Shown here piece after piece: positions 15,001-28,979 of a stretch of DNA of 64,000 nucleotides (its first letter is position 1; each line of letters begins with the position of its first letter). The DNA comes from Neodontobutis hainanensis. Its lineage: Eukaryota > Chordata > Actinopteri > Gobiiformes > Odontobutidae. Location: positions 1-64,000 of the forward strand of contig JALDNG010000400.1 of the NCBI GenBank assembly GCA_024349245.1. Direction: 5' to 3'. A program made the translations under genes and the position numbers. The notes beneath the pieces are model-generated. The model did not search any database, was not told the DNA's origin, and worked only from the letters and a program-made list of their open reading frames with translations.

Positions 15001-16999
15001 GTGTGTGAATGTTGCACTGGTGTATGAATGTGTGAGAATGTTCCTCTGGTATATGAATGTGTATGAATGTTGCTCTGGTGTATGAAGCGTGAGAATGTTG
15101 CTCTGGTGTATGAATGTGTGTGAATGTTGCACTGGTGTATGAATGTGTTATAATGTTGCTCTGGTGTATGAATGTGTTTGAATGTTGCACTGGTGTATGA
15201 ATGTGTGTGAATGTTGCACTGGTGTATGAATGTGTGCGAATGTTGCACTGGTGTATGAATGTGTGATGAATGTTGCTCTGGTGTATGAATGTGTGAATGT
15301 TGCACTGGTGTATGAATATGTGTGTATGAATGTTGCTCTGGTCTATGTTGCACTGGTGTATGAATGTGTGAATGTTGCTCTGGTGTATGAATGTGTATGA
15401 ATGTTGCTCTGGTGTATGAATGTGTGAATGTTGCACTGGTGTATGAATGTGTGTGAATGTTGCTCTGGTGTATGAATGTGTGTGAATGTTGCTCTGGTGT
15501 ATGAATGTGTGTGAATGTTGCTCTGGTGTATGAAGTGAATGTTGCACTGGTGTATGAATGTTGCTCTGGTGTATGAATGTGTATGAATGTTGCACTGGTG
15601 TATGAATGTGTGTGAATGTTGCTCTGTGTATGAATGTGTATGAATGTTGCACTGGTGTATGAATGTGTTGCTCTGGTGTATGAACGTGTGTGAATGTTGC
15701 ACTGGTGTATGAATGTGTGAATGTTGCTCTGGTGTATGAATGTGTGAATGTTGCACTGGTGTATGAATGTGTGTATGAACGTTGCTCTGGTGTATGAATG
15801 TGTATGAATGTTGCTCTGGTGTATGAATGTGTGTGAATGTTGCTCTGGTGTATGAATGTGTGAATGTTGCACTGATGTATGAAGTGTGAATGTTGCATTG
15901 CTCTGGTGTATGAATGTGTGAATGTTGCACTGGTGTATGAACGTGAATGTGCAGAATGTTGCACTGGTGTATGAATGTGTGAATGTTGCACTGGTGTATG
16001 AATGTGTGTGAATGTTGCACTGTTGCTCTGGTGTATGAATGTGTGTGAATGTTGCACTGGTCTATGAATGTGTGAATGTTGCACTGGTGTATGAATTTGT
16101 GAGAATGTGCACTGGTGTATGAATCTGTGAATGTTGCACTGGTGTATGAAAGTGTTAGAATGTTGCACTGGTGTATGAATATGTGTGAATGATGCACTGG
16201 AGAAAGAATGTGTGAATGTTGCTCTGGTGTATGAATGTGTGAGAATGTTGCTCTGGTCTATGAATGTGTGTGAATGTTGCACTGGTGTATGAATGTGTGT
16301 GAATGTTGCACTGGTGTATGAATGTTGCTCTGGCTGGTGTATAAATGTGTGTGAATGTTGCACTGGTGTATGAATGTGTGTGAATGTTGCTCTGGTCTAT
16401 GAATGTGTGTGAATGTTGCTCTGGTGTATGAATGTGTGAATGTTGCACTGGTGTATGAATGTGTGAATGTTGCACTGGTGTATGAATGTGTGAATGTTGC
16501 TCTGGTGTATGAATGTGTGAATGTTGCACTGGTGTATGAATGTGTTGAATGTTGCACTGGTGTATGAATGTGTGAATGTTGCACTGGTGTATGAAATGTG
16601 TGTGAATGTTGCTCTGGTGTATGAATGTGTGTGAATGTTGCACTGGTGTATGAATGTGTGAATGTTGCACTGGTGTATGAATGTGTGTGAATGTTGCACT
16701 GGTGTATGAATGTGTGAATGTTGCACTGGTGTATGAATGTGTGAATGTTGCTCTGGTGTATGAATGTGTGAATGTTGCACTGGAGAAAGAATGTGTAAAT
16801 GTTGCTCTGGTGTATGAACGTGTGAATGTTGCTCTGGTGTATGAATGTGTGAATGTTGCAACTGGTGTATGAATGTGTGAATGTTGCACTGGTGTATGAA
16901 TGTGTGAATGTTGCTCTGGTGTATGAACGTGTATGAATGTTGCTCTGGTATGAATGTGTGTAGAATGTTGCTCTGGTGTATGAACGTGTGTGAATGTTG

Positions 17000-19900
17000 C
17001 ACTGATGTATGAAGTGCGTGAATGTTGCTCTGGTGCATGAATGTGCTGTGAATGTTGCTCTGGTGTATGAATGTGAAAATGTTGCACTGGTTTATGAATG
17101 TGTGAATGTTGCACTGGTGTATGAATGTGTGAATGTTGCACTGGTGTATGAATGTGCGTGAATGTTGCACTGGTGTATGAACGTGCGTGAATGTTGCTCT
17201 GGTGTATGAATGTGTGTGAATGTTGCACTGGTGTATGAATGTGTGAATGTTGCACTGGTGTATGAACGTGTGAGAATGTGCACTGGTGTATGAATGCGTG
17301 AATGTTGCACTGGTGTATGAAAGCGTGTGAATGTTGCACTGGTGTATGAATATGTGAATGATGCACTGGTGTATGAATGTGTGAATGTTGCTCTGGTGTA
17401 TGAATGTGTGAGAATGTTGCTCTGGTCTATGAATGTGTGAATGTTGCACTGGTGTATGAATGTGAATGTTGCACTGGTGTATGAATGTGTGAATGTTGCA
17501 CTGGTGTATAAACGTGCGTGAATGTTGCACTGGTGGAATGTGTGAATGTTGCTCTGGTCTATGAATGTGTGTGAATGTTTGTATGAATGTGTGAATGTTG
17601 CACTGGTGTATGAATGTGCAGAATGTTGCACTGGTGTATGAGTGTGTGCGGAAGTTTGCTCTGGTGTATGAATGTGTGAATGTTGCACTGGTGTATGAAC
17701 GTGCGTGAATGTTGCACTGGTGTATGAATGTGTGAATGTTGCACTGGTGTATAAATGTGTGTGAATGTTGCTCTGGTGTATGAATGTGTGTGGTGAATGT
17801 TGCACTGGTTGAATGTTGCTCTGGTGTATGAATATGTGTGAATGATGCACTGGAGAAAGAATGTGAAATGCTGCTCTGGTGTATGAACGTGTGAGAATGT
17901 TGCTCTGGTCTATGAACGTGCGTGAACGTTGCACTGGTGTATGAATGTGTGTGAATGTTGCACTGGTGTATGAACGTTGCGTGAATCTTGCACTGGTGTA
18001 TAAACGTGCGTGAATGTTGCTCTGGTGTATGAATGTGCGTGAATGTTGCTCTGATGTATGAACGTGTGAACGTTGCACTGGTATATGAACGTGTGTGAAT
18101 GTTGCTGGTCTATGAACGTGCGTGAATGTTACTCTGGTGTATGAATGTGTGAATGTTGCACTGGTGTATGAACTGGTGTATGAATGTGTGAATGTTGCTC
18201 TGGTGTATGAATGTGTGTGAATGTTGCTCTGGTGTATGAATGTTGCCTGCGTATGAAAGAATGTTGCTCTGGTGTATGAATGTGTGTGAATGTTGCTCTG
18301 GTGTATGAACGTGCAATGTTGCTCTGGTGTATGAATGTGTGAATGTTGCACTGGTGTATGAATGTGTGAATGTTGCACTGGTGTATGAATGTGTGTGAAT
18401 GGTTGCACTGGTGTATGAATGTGAATGTTGCACTGGTGTATGAATGTGTGTGAATGTTGCACTGGTGTGTATGAATGTGTGAATGTTGCACTGGTGTATG
18501 AATGTGTGAATGTTGCACTGGTGTATGAATGTGTGAATGTTGCACTGGTGTATGAATGTGTGAGAATGTTGTTCTGGTGTATGAATGTGTGTGAATGTTG
18601 CACTGGTGTGAGAATGTTGCTCTGGTGTTTGAATGTGTGAATGTTGCACTGCTGTTAGAATGTTTATGAATTGTTGCTCTGGTGTATGAATGTGTGTGAA
18701 TGTTGCTCTGGTCTATGAACGTGCGTGAATGTTGCACTGGTGTATGAATGTGTGTGAATGTTGCACTGGTGTATGAACGTTGCTCTGGCTGGTGTATAAA
18801 TGTGTATGAATGTTGCTCTGGTGTATGAATGTGTGATTGTTGCACTGGTTGTATGAATGTGTGTGAACGTTGCTCTGGTATGAACGTGTGTGAATGTTGC
18901 TCTGGTCATGAACGTGTGTGAATGTTGCTCTGGTCTATGAATGTGTGTGAATGTTGCACTGGTGTATGAATGTTGCACTGGTGTATGAATGTGTATGAAT
19001 GTTGCACTGGTGTATGAATGTGTGTGAATGGGTGTATGAATGTGTGAATGTTGCACTGGTGTATGAATGTGTAGAATGTTGCTCTGGTGTATGAACGTGT
19101 ATGAATGTTGCTCTGCTGTATGAATGTGTGAATGTTGCTATGGTGTATGAATGTGTGAATGTTGCACTGGTGTATGAATGTGTATGAATGTTGCTCTGGT
19201 GTATGAATGTGCATGAATGTTGCTCTGGTCTATGAATGTTTGTGAATGTTGCTCTGGTGTATGAATGTGAATGTTGCACTGATGTATGAAAGCGTGAATG
19301 TTGCTCTGGTGTATGAGTGTGTGTGAATGTTGCTCTGGTGTATGAATGTGTAAATGTTGCACTGGTTTACGAATGTGTGAATGTTGCACTGGTGTATGAA
19401 TGTGTGAATGTTGCACTGGTGTATGAATGTGTGTGAATGTTGCACTGGTGTATAAATGTGTGTGAATGTTGCTCTGGTGTATGAATGTGTGTGAATGTTG
19501 CACTGGTCTATGAATGTGTGAATGTTGCACTGGTGTATGAATGTGTGAGAATGTGCACTGGTGTATGAATCTGTGAATGTTGCACTGGTGTATGAAAGTG
19601 TGAATGTTGCGAATGTGTGAATGTTGCTCTGGTGTATGAATGTGTGAGAATGTTGCTCTGGTCTATGAATGTGTGTGAATGTTGCACTGGTGTATGAATG
19701 TGTGTGAATGTTGCACTGGTGTATGAATGTTGCTCTGGCTGGTGTATAAATGTGTGTGAATGTTGCACTGGTCTATGAATGTGTGTGAATGTTGCTCTGG
19801 TGTACGAATGTGTGAATGTTGCACTGGTGTATGAATGTGTGAATGTTGCACTGGTGTATGAGTGTGTGTGAATGTTGCTCTGGTGTATGAATGTGCGAAT

Positions 19901-21500
19901 GCTTGCACTGGTGCATGAATGTGTGAATGTTGCACTGGTGTATGAATGTGTGAATGTTGCACTGGTGTATGAATGTGTGTGAATGTTGCACTGGTGTATG
20001 AATGTGTGAATGTTGCTCTGGTGTATGAATGTGTGATGTTGCACTGGTGTATGAATGTGTGAATGTTGCACTGGTGTATGAATGTGAGAATGTTGCTCTG
20101 GTGTATGAACGTGCGTGAATGTTGCGACTGCGTGAGAATGTTGCAACTGGTGTATGAATGTTGCCTGGTGTATGAATGTGCGTGAATGTTGCCTGGTGTA
20201 TGAATGTGTGAATGTTGCACTGGTGTATGAATGTGTGAATGTTGCTCTGGTGTATGAATGTGTGTGAACGTTGCTCTGGTGTATGAACGTGTGAATGTTG
20301 CCTGGTAATGGCGCTATGAACGTGCGTGAATGTTGCACTGGTGTATGAACGTGTGAATTGTTGCTCTGGTGTATGAATGTGTGTGAATGTTGCACTGGTG
20401 TATGAACGTGTGTGAATGTTGCACTGGTGTATGAATGTGTGTGAATGTTGCACTGGTGTACGTGTGTGAATGTTGCTCTGGTCTATGAATGTGTGTGAAT
20501 GTTGCTCTGGTCTATGAATGTGTGTGAATGTTGCACTGAATGTATGAACGTTGCTCTGGTGTATGAACGTGTGTGAATGTTGCACTGGTGTATGAATGAA
20601 TGTGTGTGAATGTAACTCTGAGTGTATGAATGTGTGAATGTTGCACTGGTGTATGAATGTGTAAATGTTGCTCTGGTGTATGAACGTGTGAATGTTGCAC
20701 TGGTGTATGAGTGTGCGTGTGAATGTTGCCTGGTGTATGAATGTGTGAATGTTGCACTGGTGTACGAACGTGTGAATGTTGCACTGGTGTATGAATGTGT
20801 GAATGTTGCACTGGTGTATGAATGTGTGTGAATGTTGCACTGGTGTATGAATGTGTGAATGTTGCTCTGCTGTATGAATGTGTGTGAATGTTGCACTGGT
20901 GTATGAATGTGTGAATGTTGCACTGTGGTGTATGAATCTGTGAATGTTGCACTGGTGTATGAACGTGCCTGAATGTTGCTCTGGTGTATGAATGTGTGAA
21001 TGATGCACTGGAGAAAGAATGTGAAATGTTGCTCTGGTGTATGAATGTGTGAATGTTGCTCTGGTGTATGAATGTGCGTGAACGTTGCACTGGTGTATGA
21101 ATGTGTGTGAATGTTGCACTGGTGTATAAACGTTGCTCTGGCTGGTGTATAAAACGTGTATGAATGTTGCTCTGGTGTATGAATGTGTGAATGTTGCACT
21201 GGTGTATGAACGTGTGAATGTTGCTCTGGTCGTATGAATGTGTGTGAATGTTGCTCTGGTCTATGAATGTGTGTGAATGTTGCTCTGGTCTATGAACGTG
21301 TGTGAATGTTATAATTGTTGCTCTGGTGTATGAATGTGTGTGAATGTTGCTCTGGTCTATGAATGTGTGTGAATGTTGCACTGGTGTATGAATGTGTGTG
21401 AATGTTGCACTGGTGTATGAACGTGTGAATGCTGGCACTGGTGTATAAAACGTGTGTATGAATGTTGCTCTCTGGTGTATGAATGCGTGTGAATGTTGCC
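17000..21500 (+). repeat. CpG-rich sub-block of the array
   Basis: Within this stretch many units carry CG where the consensus has TG, for example GAACGTGCGTGAATG, GTGCGTGAACGTTGC and GAAAGCGTGTG (seen around 17,010, 17,330, 17,515, 17,900-18,030, 18,115, 20,110 and 20,320). CpG is much rarer elsewhere in the array apart from single GAACGTGTG and TAGACGTGTG variants. The unit is otherwise unchanged. Edges are approximate and were judged by eye. Confidence 0.6.
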
Positions 21501-23589
21501 TGGTGTATGAATGTGTGTGAATGTTGCTCTGGTGTATGAATGTGTGAATGTTGCACTGGTGTATGAATGTGTGTTGCTCTGGTGTATGAATGTGTATGAA
21601 TGTTGCACTGGTGTATGAATGTGTGTGAATGTAACTCTGATGTATGAATGTGTATGAATGTTGTATGAATGTTGCTCTGGTGTATGAACGTGTGTGAATG
21701 TTGCTATGGTGTATGAATGTGTGAATGTTGCACTGGTGTATGAATGTGTATGAATGTTGCTCTGGTGTATGAATGTGTATGAATATTGCTCTGGTGTATG
21801 AATGTGTATGAATGTTGCTCTGGTGTATGAATGTGTGAATGTTGCATGGTGTATGAATGTGTGAATGTTGCACTGGTGTATGAATGTTTCTGGTGTATGA
21901 ATGTGTGAATGTTGCTGGTGTATGAATGTGTGTGAATGTTGCTCTGGTGTATGAATGTGTGTGAATGTTGCACTGGTGTATGAATGTGTGTGAATGTTGC
22001 TCTGGTGTATGAATGTGTGAATGTTGCTCTGGTGTATGAATGTGTGAATGTTGCTCTGGTGTATGAATGTGTGTGAATGTTGCTCTGGTGTATGAATGTG
22101 TGAATGTTGCCTGGTGTATGAATGTGTGTGAATGTTGCACTGGTGTATGAATGTGTGAATGTTGCTCTGGTGTATGAACGTGTGAATGTTGCACTGGTGT
22201 ATGAATGTGTGTGAATGTTGCACTGGTGTATGAATGTGTGAATGTTGCACTTGGTGTATAAATGTGTATGAATGTTGCTCTGGTGTATGAATGTGTGAAT
22301 GTTGCTCTGGTGTATGAATGTGTGTGAATGTTGCTCTGGTGTATGAACGTGTGTAAATGTTGCCTGGTCTGGTGTATGAATGTGTGAATGTTGCACTGGT
22401 GTATGAATGTTGCTCTGGTGTATGAATGTGTATGAATGTTGCACTGGTGTATGAATGTGTGTGAATGTAACTCTGATGTATGAATGTGTATGAATGTTGC
22501 ACTGGTGTATGAATGTGTAAATGTTGCTCTGGTGTATGAATGTGTGAATGTTGCACTGGTGTATGAATGTGTCTGAATGTTGCTCTGGTGTATGAATGTG
22601 TATGAATGTTGCTCTGGTGTATGAATGTGTGAATGTTGCTATGGTGTATGAATGTGTGAATGTTGCACTGGTGTATGAATGTGTGTGAATGTTGCACTGG
22701 TGTATAAATGTGTGTGAATGTTGCTCTGGTGTATGAATGTGTGTGAATGTTGCACTGGTCTATGAATGTGTGAATGTTGCACTGGTGTATGAATTTGTGA
22801 GAATGTGCACTGGTGTATGAATCTGTGAATGTTGCACTGGTGTATGAAAGTGTTAGAATGTTGCACTGGTGTATGACGTGTGAATGTTGCTCTGGTGTAT
22901 GAATATGTGTGAATGATGCACTGGAGAAAGAATGTGTGAATGTTGCTCTGGTGTATGAATGTGTGAGAATGTTGCTCTGGTCTATGAATGTGTGTGAATG
23001 TTGCACTGGTGTATGAATGTGTGTGAATGTTGCACTGGTGTATGAATGTTGCTCTGGCTGGTGTATAAATGTGTGTGAATGTTGCACTGGTGTATGAATG
23101 TGTGTGAATGTTGCTCTGGTCTATGAATGTGTGTGAATGTTGCTCTGGTGTACGAATGTGTGAATGTTGCACTGGTGTATGAATGTGTGAATGTTGCACT
23201 GGTGTATGAGTGTGTGTGAATGTTGCTCTGGTGTATGAATGTGTGAATGTTGCACTGGTGTACGAATGTGTGAATGTTGCACTGGTGTATGAATGTGTGA
23301 ATGTTGCACTGGTGTATAAATGTGTGTGAATGTTGCTCTGGTGTATGAATGTGTGTGAATGTTGCACTGGTCTATGAATGTGTGAATGTTGCACTGGTGT
23401 ATGAATGAATGATGCACTGGAGAAAGAATGTGTAAATGTTGCTCTGGTGTATGAATGTGTGAGAATGTTGCTCTGGTCTATGAATGTGTGTGAATGTTGC
23501 ACTGGTGTATGAATGTGTGTGAATGTTGCACTGGTGTATAAATGTTGCTCTGGCTGGTGTATAAATGTGTATGAATGTTGCTCTGGTGT

Positions 23590-25550
23590 ATGAATGTGTG
23601 AATGTTGCTCTGATGTATGAATGTGTGAAAGTTGCACTGGTATATGAATGTGTGTGAATGTTGGACTGGTCTATGAATGTGTGTGAATGTTACTCTGGGA
23701 TATGAATGTGTGAATGTTGCACTGGTGTATGAATGTGTGTGAATGTTGCTCTGGTGTATGAATGTGTGAATGTTGCTCTGGTGTATGAATGTGTGTGAAT
23801 GTTGCTCTGGTGTATGAATGTTGCTCTGGTGTATGAAAGTTGCTCTGGTGTATGAATGTGTGTGAATGTTGCTCTGGTGTATGAATGTGTCAATGTTGCT
23901 CTGGTGTATGAATGTGTGAATGTTGCTCTGGTGTATAAATGTGTGAATGTTGCACTGGTGTATGAATGTGTGTGATGGTTGCACTGGTGTATGAATGTGT
24001 GAATGTTGCACTGGTGTATGAATGTGTGTGAATGTTGCACTGGTGTATAAACGTGTGTGAATGTTGCACTGGTCTATGAATGTGTGAATGTTGCACTGGT
24101 GTATGAATGTGTGAATGTTGCACTGGTGTATGAATGTGTGAGAATGTTGTTCTGGTCTATGAATGTGTGTGAATGTTGCACTGGTGTATGAACGTGTGAG
24201 AATGTTGCTCTGGTATATGAATGTGTATGAATGTTGCTCTGGTGTATGAACGTGTGAGAATGTTGCTCTGGTGTTTGAATGTGTGTGAATGTTGCACTGC
24301 TGTTAGAATGTTTATAATTGTTGCTCTGGTGTATGAATGTGTGTGAATGTTGCTCTGGTCTATGAATGTGTTTGAATGTTGCACTGGTGTATGAATGTGT
24401 GAATGTTGCACTGCGTTGCTCTGGCTGGTGTATAAATGTGTATGAATGTTGCTCTGGTGTATGAATGTGTGATTGTTGCACTGTTGTATGAATGTGTGTG
24501 AATGTTGCTCTGGTCTATGAATGTGTGTGAATGTTGCTCTGGTCTTTGAATGTGTGTGAATGTTGCTCTGGTCTATGAATGTGTGTGAATGTTGCACTGG
24601 TGTATGAATGTTGCTCTGGTGTATGAATGTGTATGAATGTTGCACTGGTGTATGAATGTGTGTGAATGTTACTCTGATGTATGAATGTGTATGAATGTTG
24701 CACTGGTGTATGAATGTGTAAATGTTGCTCTGGTGTATGAACGTGTATGAATGTTGCTCTGCTGTATGAATGTGTGAATGTTGCTATGGTGTATGAATGT
24801 GTGAATGTTGCACTGGTGTATGAATGTGTATGAATGTTGCTATGGTGTATGAATGTGTATGAATGTTGCTCTGGTGTATGAATGTGTGAATGTTGCTCTG
24901 GTGTATGAATGTGTGTGAATGTTGCACTGATGTATGAAAGTGTGAATGTTGCTCTGGTGTATGAATGTGTGTGAATGTTGCTCTGGTGTATGAATGTGTA
25001 AATGTTGCACTGGTTTACGAATGTGTGAATGTTGCACTGGTGTATGAATGTGTGAATGTTGCACTGGTGTATGAATGTGTGTGAATGTTGCACTGGTGTA
25101 TAAATGTGTGTGAATGTTGCTCTGGTGTATGAATGTGTGTGAATGTTGCACTGGTCTATGAATGTGTGAATGTTGCACTGGTGTATGAATTTGTGAGAAT
25201 GTGCACTGGTGTATGAATCTGTGAATGTTGCACTGGTGTATGAAAGTGTTAGAATGTTGCACTGGTGTATAGACGTGCCTGAATGTTGCTCTGGTGTATG
25301 AATATGTGTGAATGATGCACTGGAGAAAGAATGTGTGAATGTTGCTCTGGTGTATGAATGTGTGAATGTTGCTCTGGTGTATGAATGTGTGAATGTTGCA
25401 CTGGTGTATGAATGTGTGTGAATGTTGCACTGGTGTATGAATGTTGCTCTGGCTGGTGTATAAATGTGTGTGAATGTTGCACTGGTGTATGAATGTGTGT
25501 GAATGTTGCTCTGGTCTATGAATGTGTGTGAATGTTGCTCTGGTGTACGA
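23590..25550 (+). repeat. Block duplication A, copy 1 (offset about 5.33-5.37 kb)
   Basis: It matches 28,980-30,870 in order and orientation. Landmarks: CTCTGATGTATG at 23,609 and 28,981; TGTTAGAATGTTTATAATTG at 24,301 and 29,645; TATGGTGTAT at 24,785 and 30,111; GTATAGACGTGCCTG at about 25,267 and 30,595; GCACTGGAGAAAG at 25,317 and 30,645. The offset drifts between 5,326 and 5,372 because single units have been lost or gained. Confidence 0.8.
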
Positions 25551-28500
25551 ATGTGTGAATGTTGCACTGGTGTATGAATGTGTGAATGTTGCACTGGTGT
25601 ATGAGTGTGTGTGAATGTTGCTCTGGTGTATGAATGTGTGAATGTTGCACTGGTGTACGAACGTGCGTGAATGTTGCTCTGGTCTATGAATGTGTGTGAA
25701 TGTTGCTCTGGTGTATGAATGTGTGTGAATGTTGCACTGGTGTATGAATGTGTGAATGTTGCTATGGTGTATGAATGTGTGAATGCTCTGGTGTATGAAT
25801 GTGTGTGAATGTTGCTCTGGTCTATGAATGTGTGAATGTTGCACTGGTGTATGAATGTGTGTGAATGTTGCACTGGTGTATGAATGTTGCTCTGGCTGGT
25901 GTATAAATGTGTATGAATGTTGCTCTGGTGTATGAATGTGTGAATGTTGCTCTGGTGTATGAATGTGTGTGAATGTTGCTCTGGTCTATGAATGTGTGTG
26001 AATGTTGCTCTGGTCTATGAATGTGTGTGAATGTTGCACTGGTGTATGAATGTTGCTCTGGTGTATGAATGTGTGAATGTTGCACTGGTGTATGAATGTG
26101 TATGAATGTTGCACTGGTGTATGAATGTGTAAATGTTGCTCTGGTGTATGAATGTGTGAATGTTGCACTGGTGTATGAGTGTGTGTGAATGTTACTCTGG
26201 TGTATGAATGTGTGAATGTTGCACTGGTGTACGAATGTGTGAATGTTGCACTGGTGTATGAATGTGTGAATGTTGCACTGGTGTATGAATGTGTGTGAAT
26301 GTTGCACTGGTGTATAAATGTGTGTGAATGTTGCTCTGGTGTATGAATGTGTGTGAATGTTGCACTGGTCTATGAATGTGTGAATGTTGCACTGGTGTAT
26401 GAATTTGTGAGAATGTGCACTGGTGTATGAATCTGTGAATGTTGCACTGGTGTATAGACGTGCCTGAATGTTGCTCTGGTGTATGAATATGTGTGAATGA
26501 TGCACTGGAGAAAGAATGTGTAAATGTTGCTCTGGTGTATGAATGTGTGAGAATGTTGCTCTGGTCTATGAATGTGTGTGAATGTTGCACTGGTGTATGA
26601 AAAGTGTGTGAATGTTGCACTGGTGTATAAATGTTGCTCTGGCTGGTGTATAAATGTGTATGAATGTTGCTCTGGTGTATGAATGTGTGAATGTTGCACT
26701 GGTGTATGAATGTGTGTGAATGTTGCTCTGGTGTATGAATGTGTGAATGTTGCTCTGGTGTATGAATGTGTGTGAATGTTGCTCTGGTGTATGAATGTGT
26801 GTGAATGTTGCACTGGTGTTAGAATGTGTATGATTGTTGCTCTGGTGTATGAATGTGTGTGAATGTTGCTCTGGTCTATGAATGTGTGTGAATGTTGCAC
26901 TGGTGTATGAATGTGTGTGAATGTTGCACTGGTGTATGAATGTGTATGAATGTTGCTCTGGTGTATGAATGTGTGAATGTTGCACTGGTGTATGAATGTG
27001 TGTGAATGTTGCTCTGGTGTATGAATGTGTGTGAATGTTGCACTGGGGTAAGAATGTGTGAATGTTGCTCTGGTGTATGAATGTTGCTCTGGTGTATGAA
27101 TGTGTGTGAATGTTGCTCTGGTCTATGAATGTGTGTGAATGTTGCTCTGGTCTATGAATGTGTGTGAATGTTGCACTGGTGTTAGAATGTGTGAATGTTG
27201 CTCTGGTCTATGAATGTGTGTGAATGTTGCACTGGTGTATGAATGTGTGTGAATGTTGCACTGGTGTATGAATGTTGCTCTGGCTGGTGTATAAATGTGT
27301 ATGAATGTTGCTCTGGTGTATGAATGTGTGAATGTTGCTCTGGTGTATGAATGTGTGTGAATGTTGCTCTGGTCTATGAATGTGTGTGAATGTTGCTCTG
27401 GTCTATGAATGTGTGTGAATGTTGCACTGGTGTATGAATGTTGCTCTGGTGTATGAATGTGTATGAATGTTGCACTGGTGTATGAATGTGTGTGAATGTA
27501 ACTCTGATGTATGAATGTGTATGAATGTTGCACTGGTGTATGAATGTGTAAATGTTGCTCTGGTGTATGAATGTGTGAATGTTGCACTGGTGTATGAATG
27601 TGTCTGAATGTTGCTCTGGTGTATGAATGTGTATGAATGTTGCTCTGGTGTATGAATGTGTGAATGTTGCTATGGTGTATGAATGTGTGAATGTTGCACT
27701 GGTGTATGAATGTGTATGAATGTTGCTCTGGTGTATGAATGTGTATGAATGTTGCTCTGGTGTATGAATGTGTGTGAATGTTGCACTGGGGTAAGAATGT
27801 GTGAATGTTGCTCTGGTGTATGAATGTTGCTCTGGTGTATGAATGTTGCTCTGGTGTATGAATGTGTGTGAATGTTGCTCTGGTGTATGAATGTGTCAAT
27901 GTTGCTCTGGTGTATGAATGTGTATGAATGTTGTTCTGGTGTATAAATGTGTGAATGTTGCACTGGTGTATGAATGTGTGAATGTTGCACTGGTGTATGA
28001 ATGTGTGTGAATGTTGCTCTGGTGTATGAACGTGTGAGAATTTTGCTCTGGTGTATGAATGTGTGTGAATGTTGCACTGGTGTATAAATGTGTGTGAATG
28101 TTGCACTAGTGTATGAATTTGTGAGAATGTGCACTGGTGTATGAATCTGTGAATGTTGCACTGGTGTATAGACGTGCCTGAATGTTGCTCTGGTGTATGA
28201 ATATGTGTAAATGATGCACTGGAGAAAGAATGTGTGAATGTTGCTCTGGTGTATGAATGTGTGAGAATGTTGCACTGGTGTATAGACGTGACTGAATGTT
28301 GCTCTGGTGTATGAATGTTTCTGAATGTTGCACTGGGGTAAGAATGTGTGAATGTTGCTCTGGTGTATGAATGTTGCTCTGGTGTATGAATGTTGCTCTG
28401 GTGTATGAATGTGTGTGAATTTTGCTCTGGTGTATGAATGTGTCAATGTTGCTCTGGTGTATGAATGTGTATGAATGTTGTTCTGGTGTATAAATGTGTG

Positions 28501-28979
28501 AATGGTGCACTGGTGTATGAATGTGTGTGAATGTTGCACTGGTGTATGAATGTGTGAATGTTGCACTGGTGTATGAATGTGTGTGAATGTTGCACTGGTG
28601 TATGAACGTGTGTGAATGTTGCACTGGTCTATGAATGTGTGAATGTTGCACTGGTGTATGAATGTGTGAGAATGTGCACTGGTGTATGAATGTGTGAATG
28701 TTGCACTGGTGTATAAATGTGTGAGAATGTGCACTGGTGTTTATATGTGTGAATGTTGCACTGGTCTATGAATGTGTGTGAATGTTACTCTGGTGTATGA
28801 ATGTGTGAATGTTGCACTGGTGAATAAATGTGTGTGAATGTTGTTATGGTGTATGAATGTGTGAATGTTGCACTGGTGTATGAACGTGTGAATGTTGCAC
28901 TGGTATATGAATGTGTGTGAATGTTGCACTGGTCTATGAATGTGTGAATGTTGCACTGGTGTATAAATGTGTGAATGTT

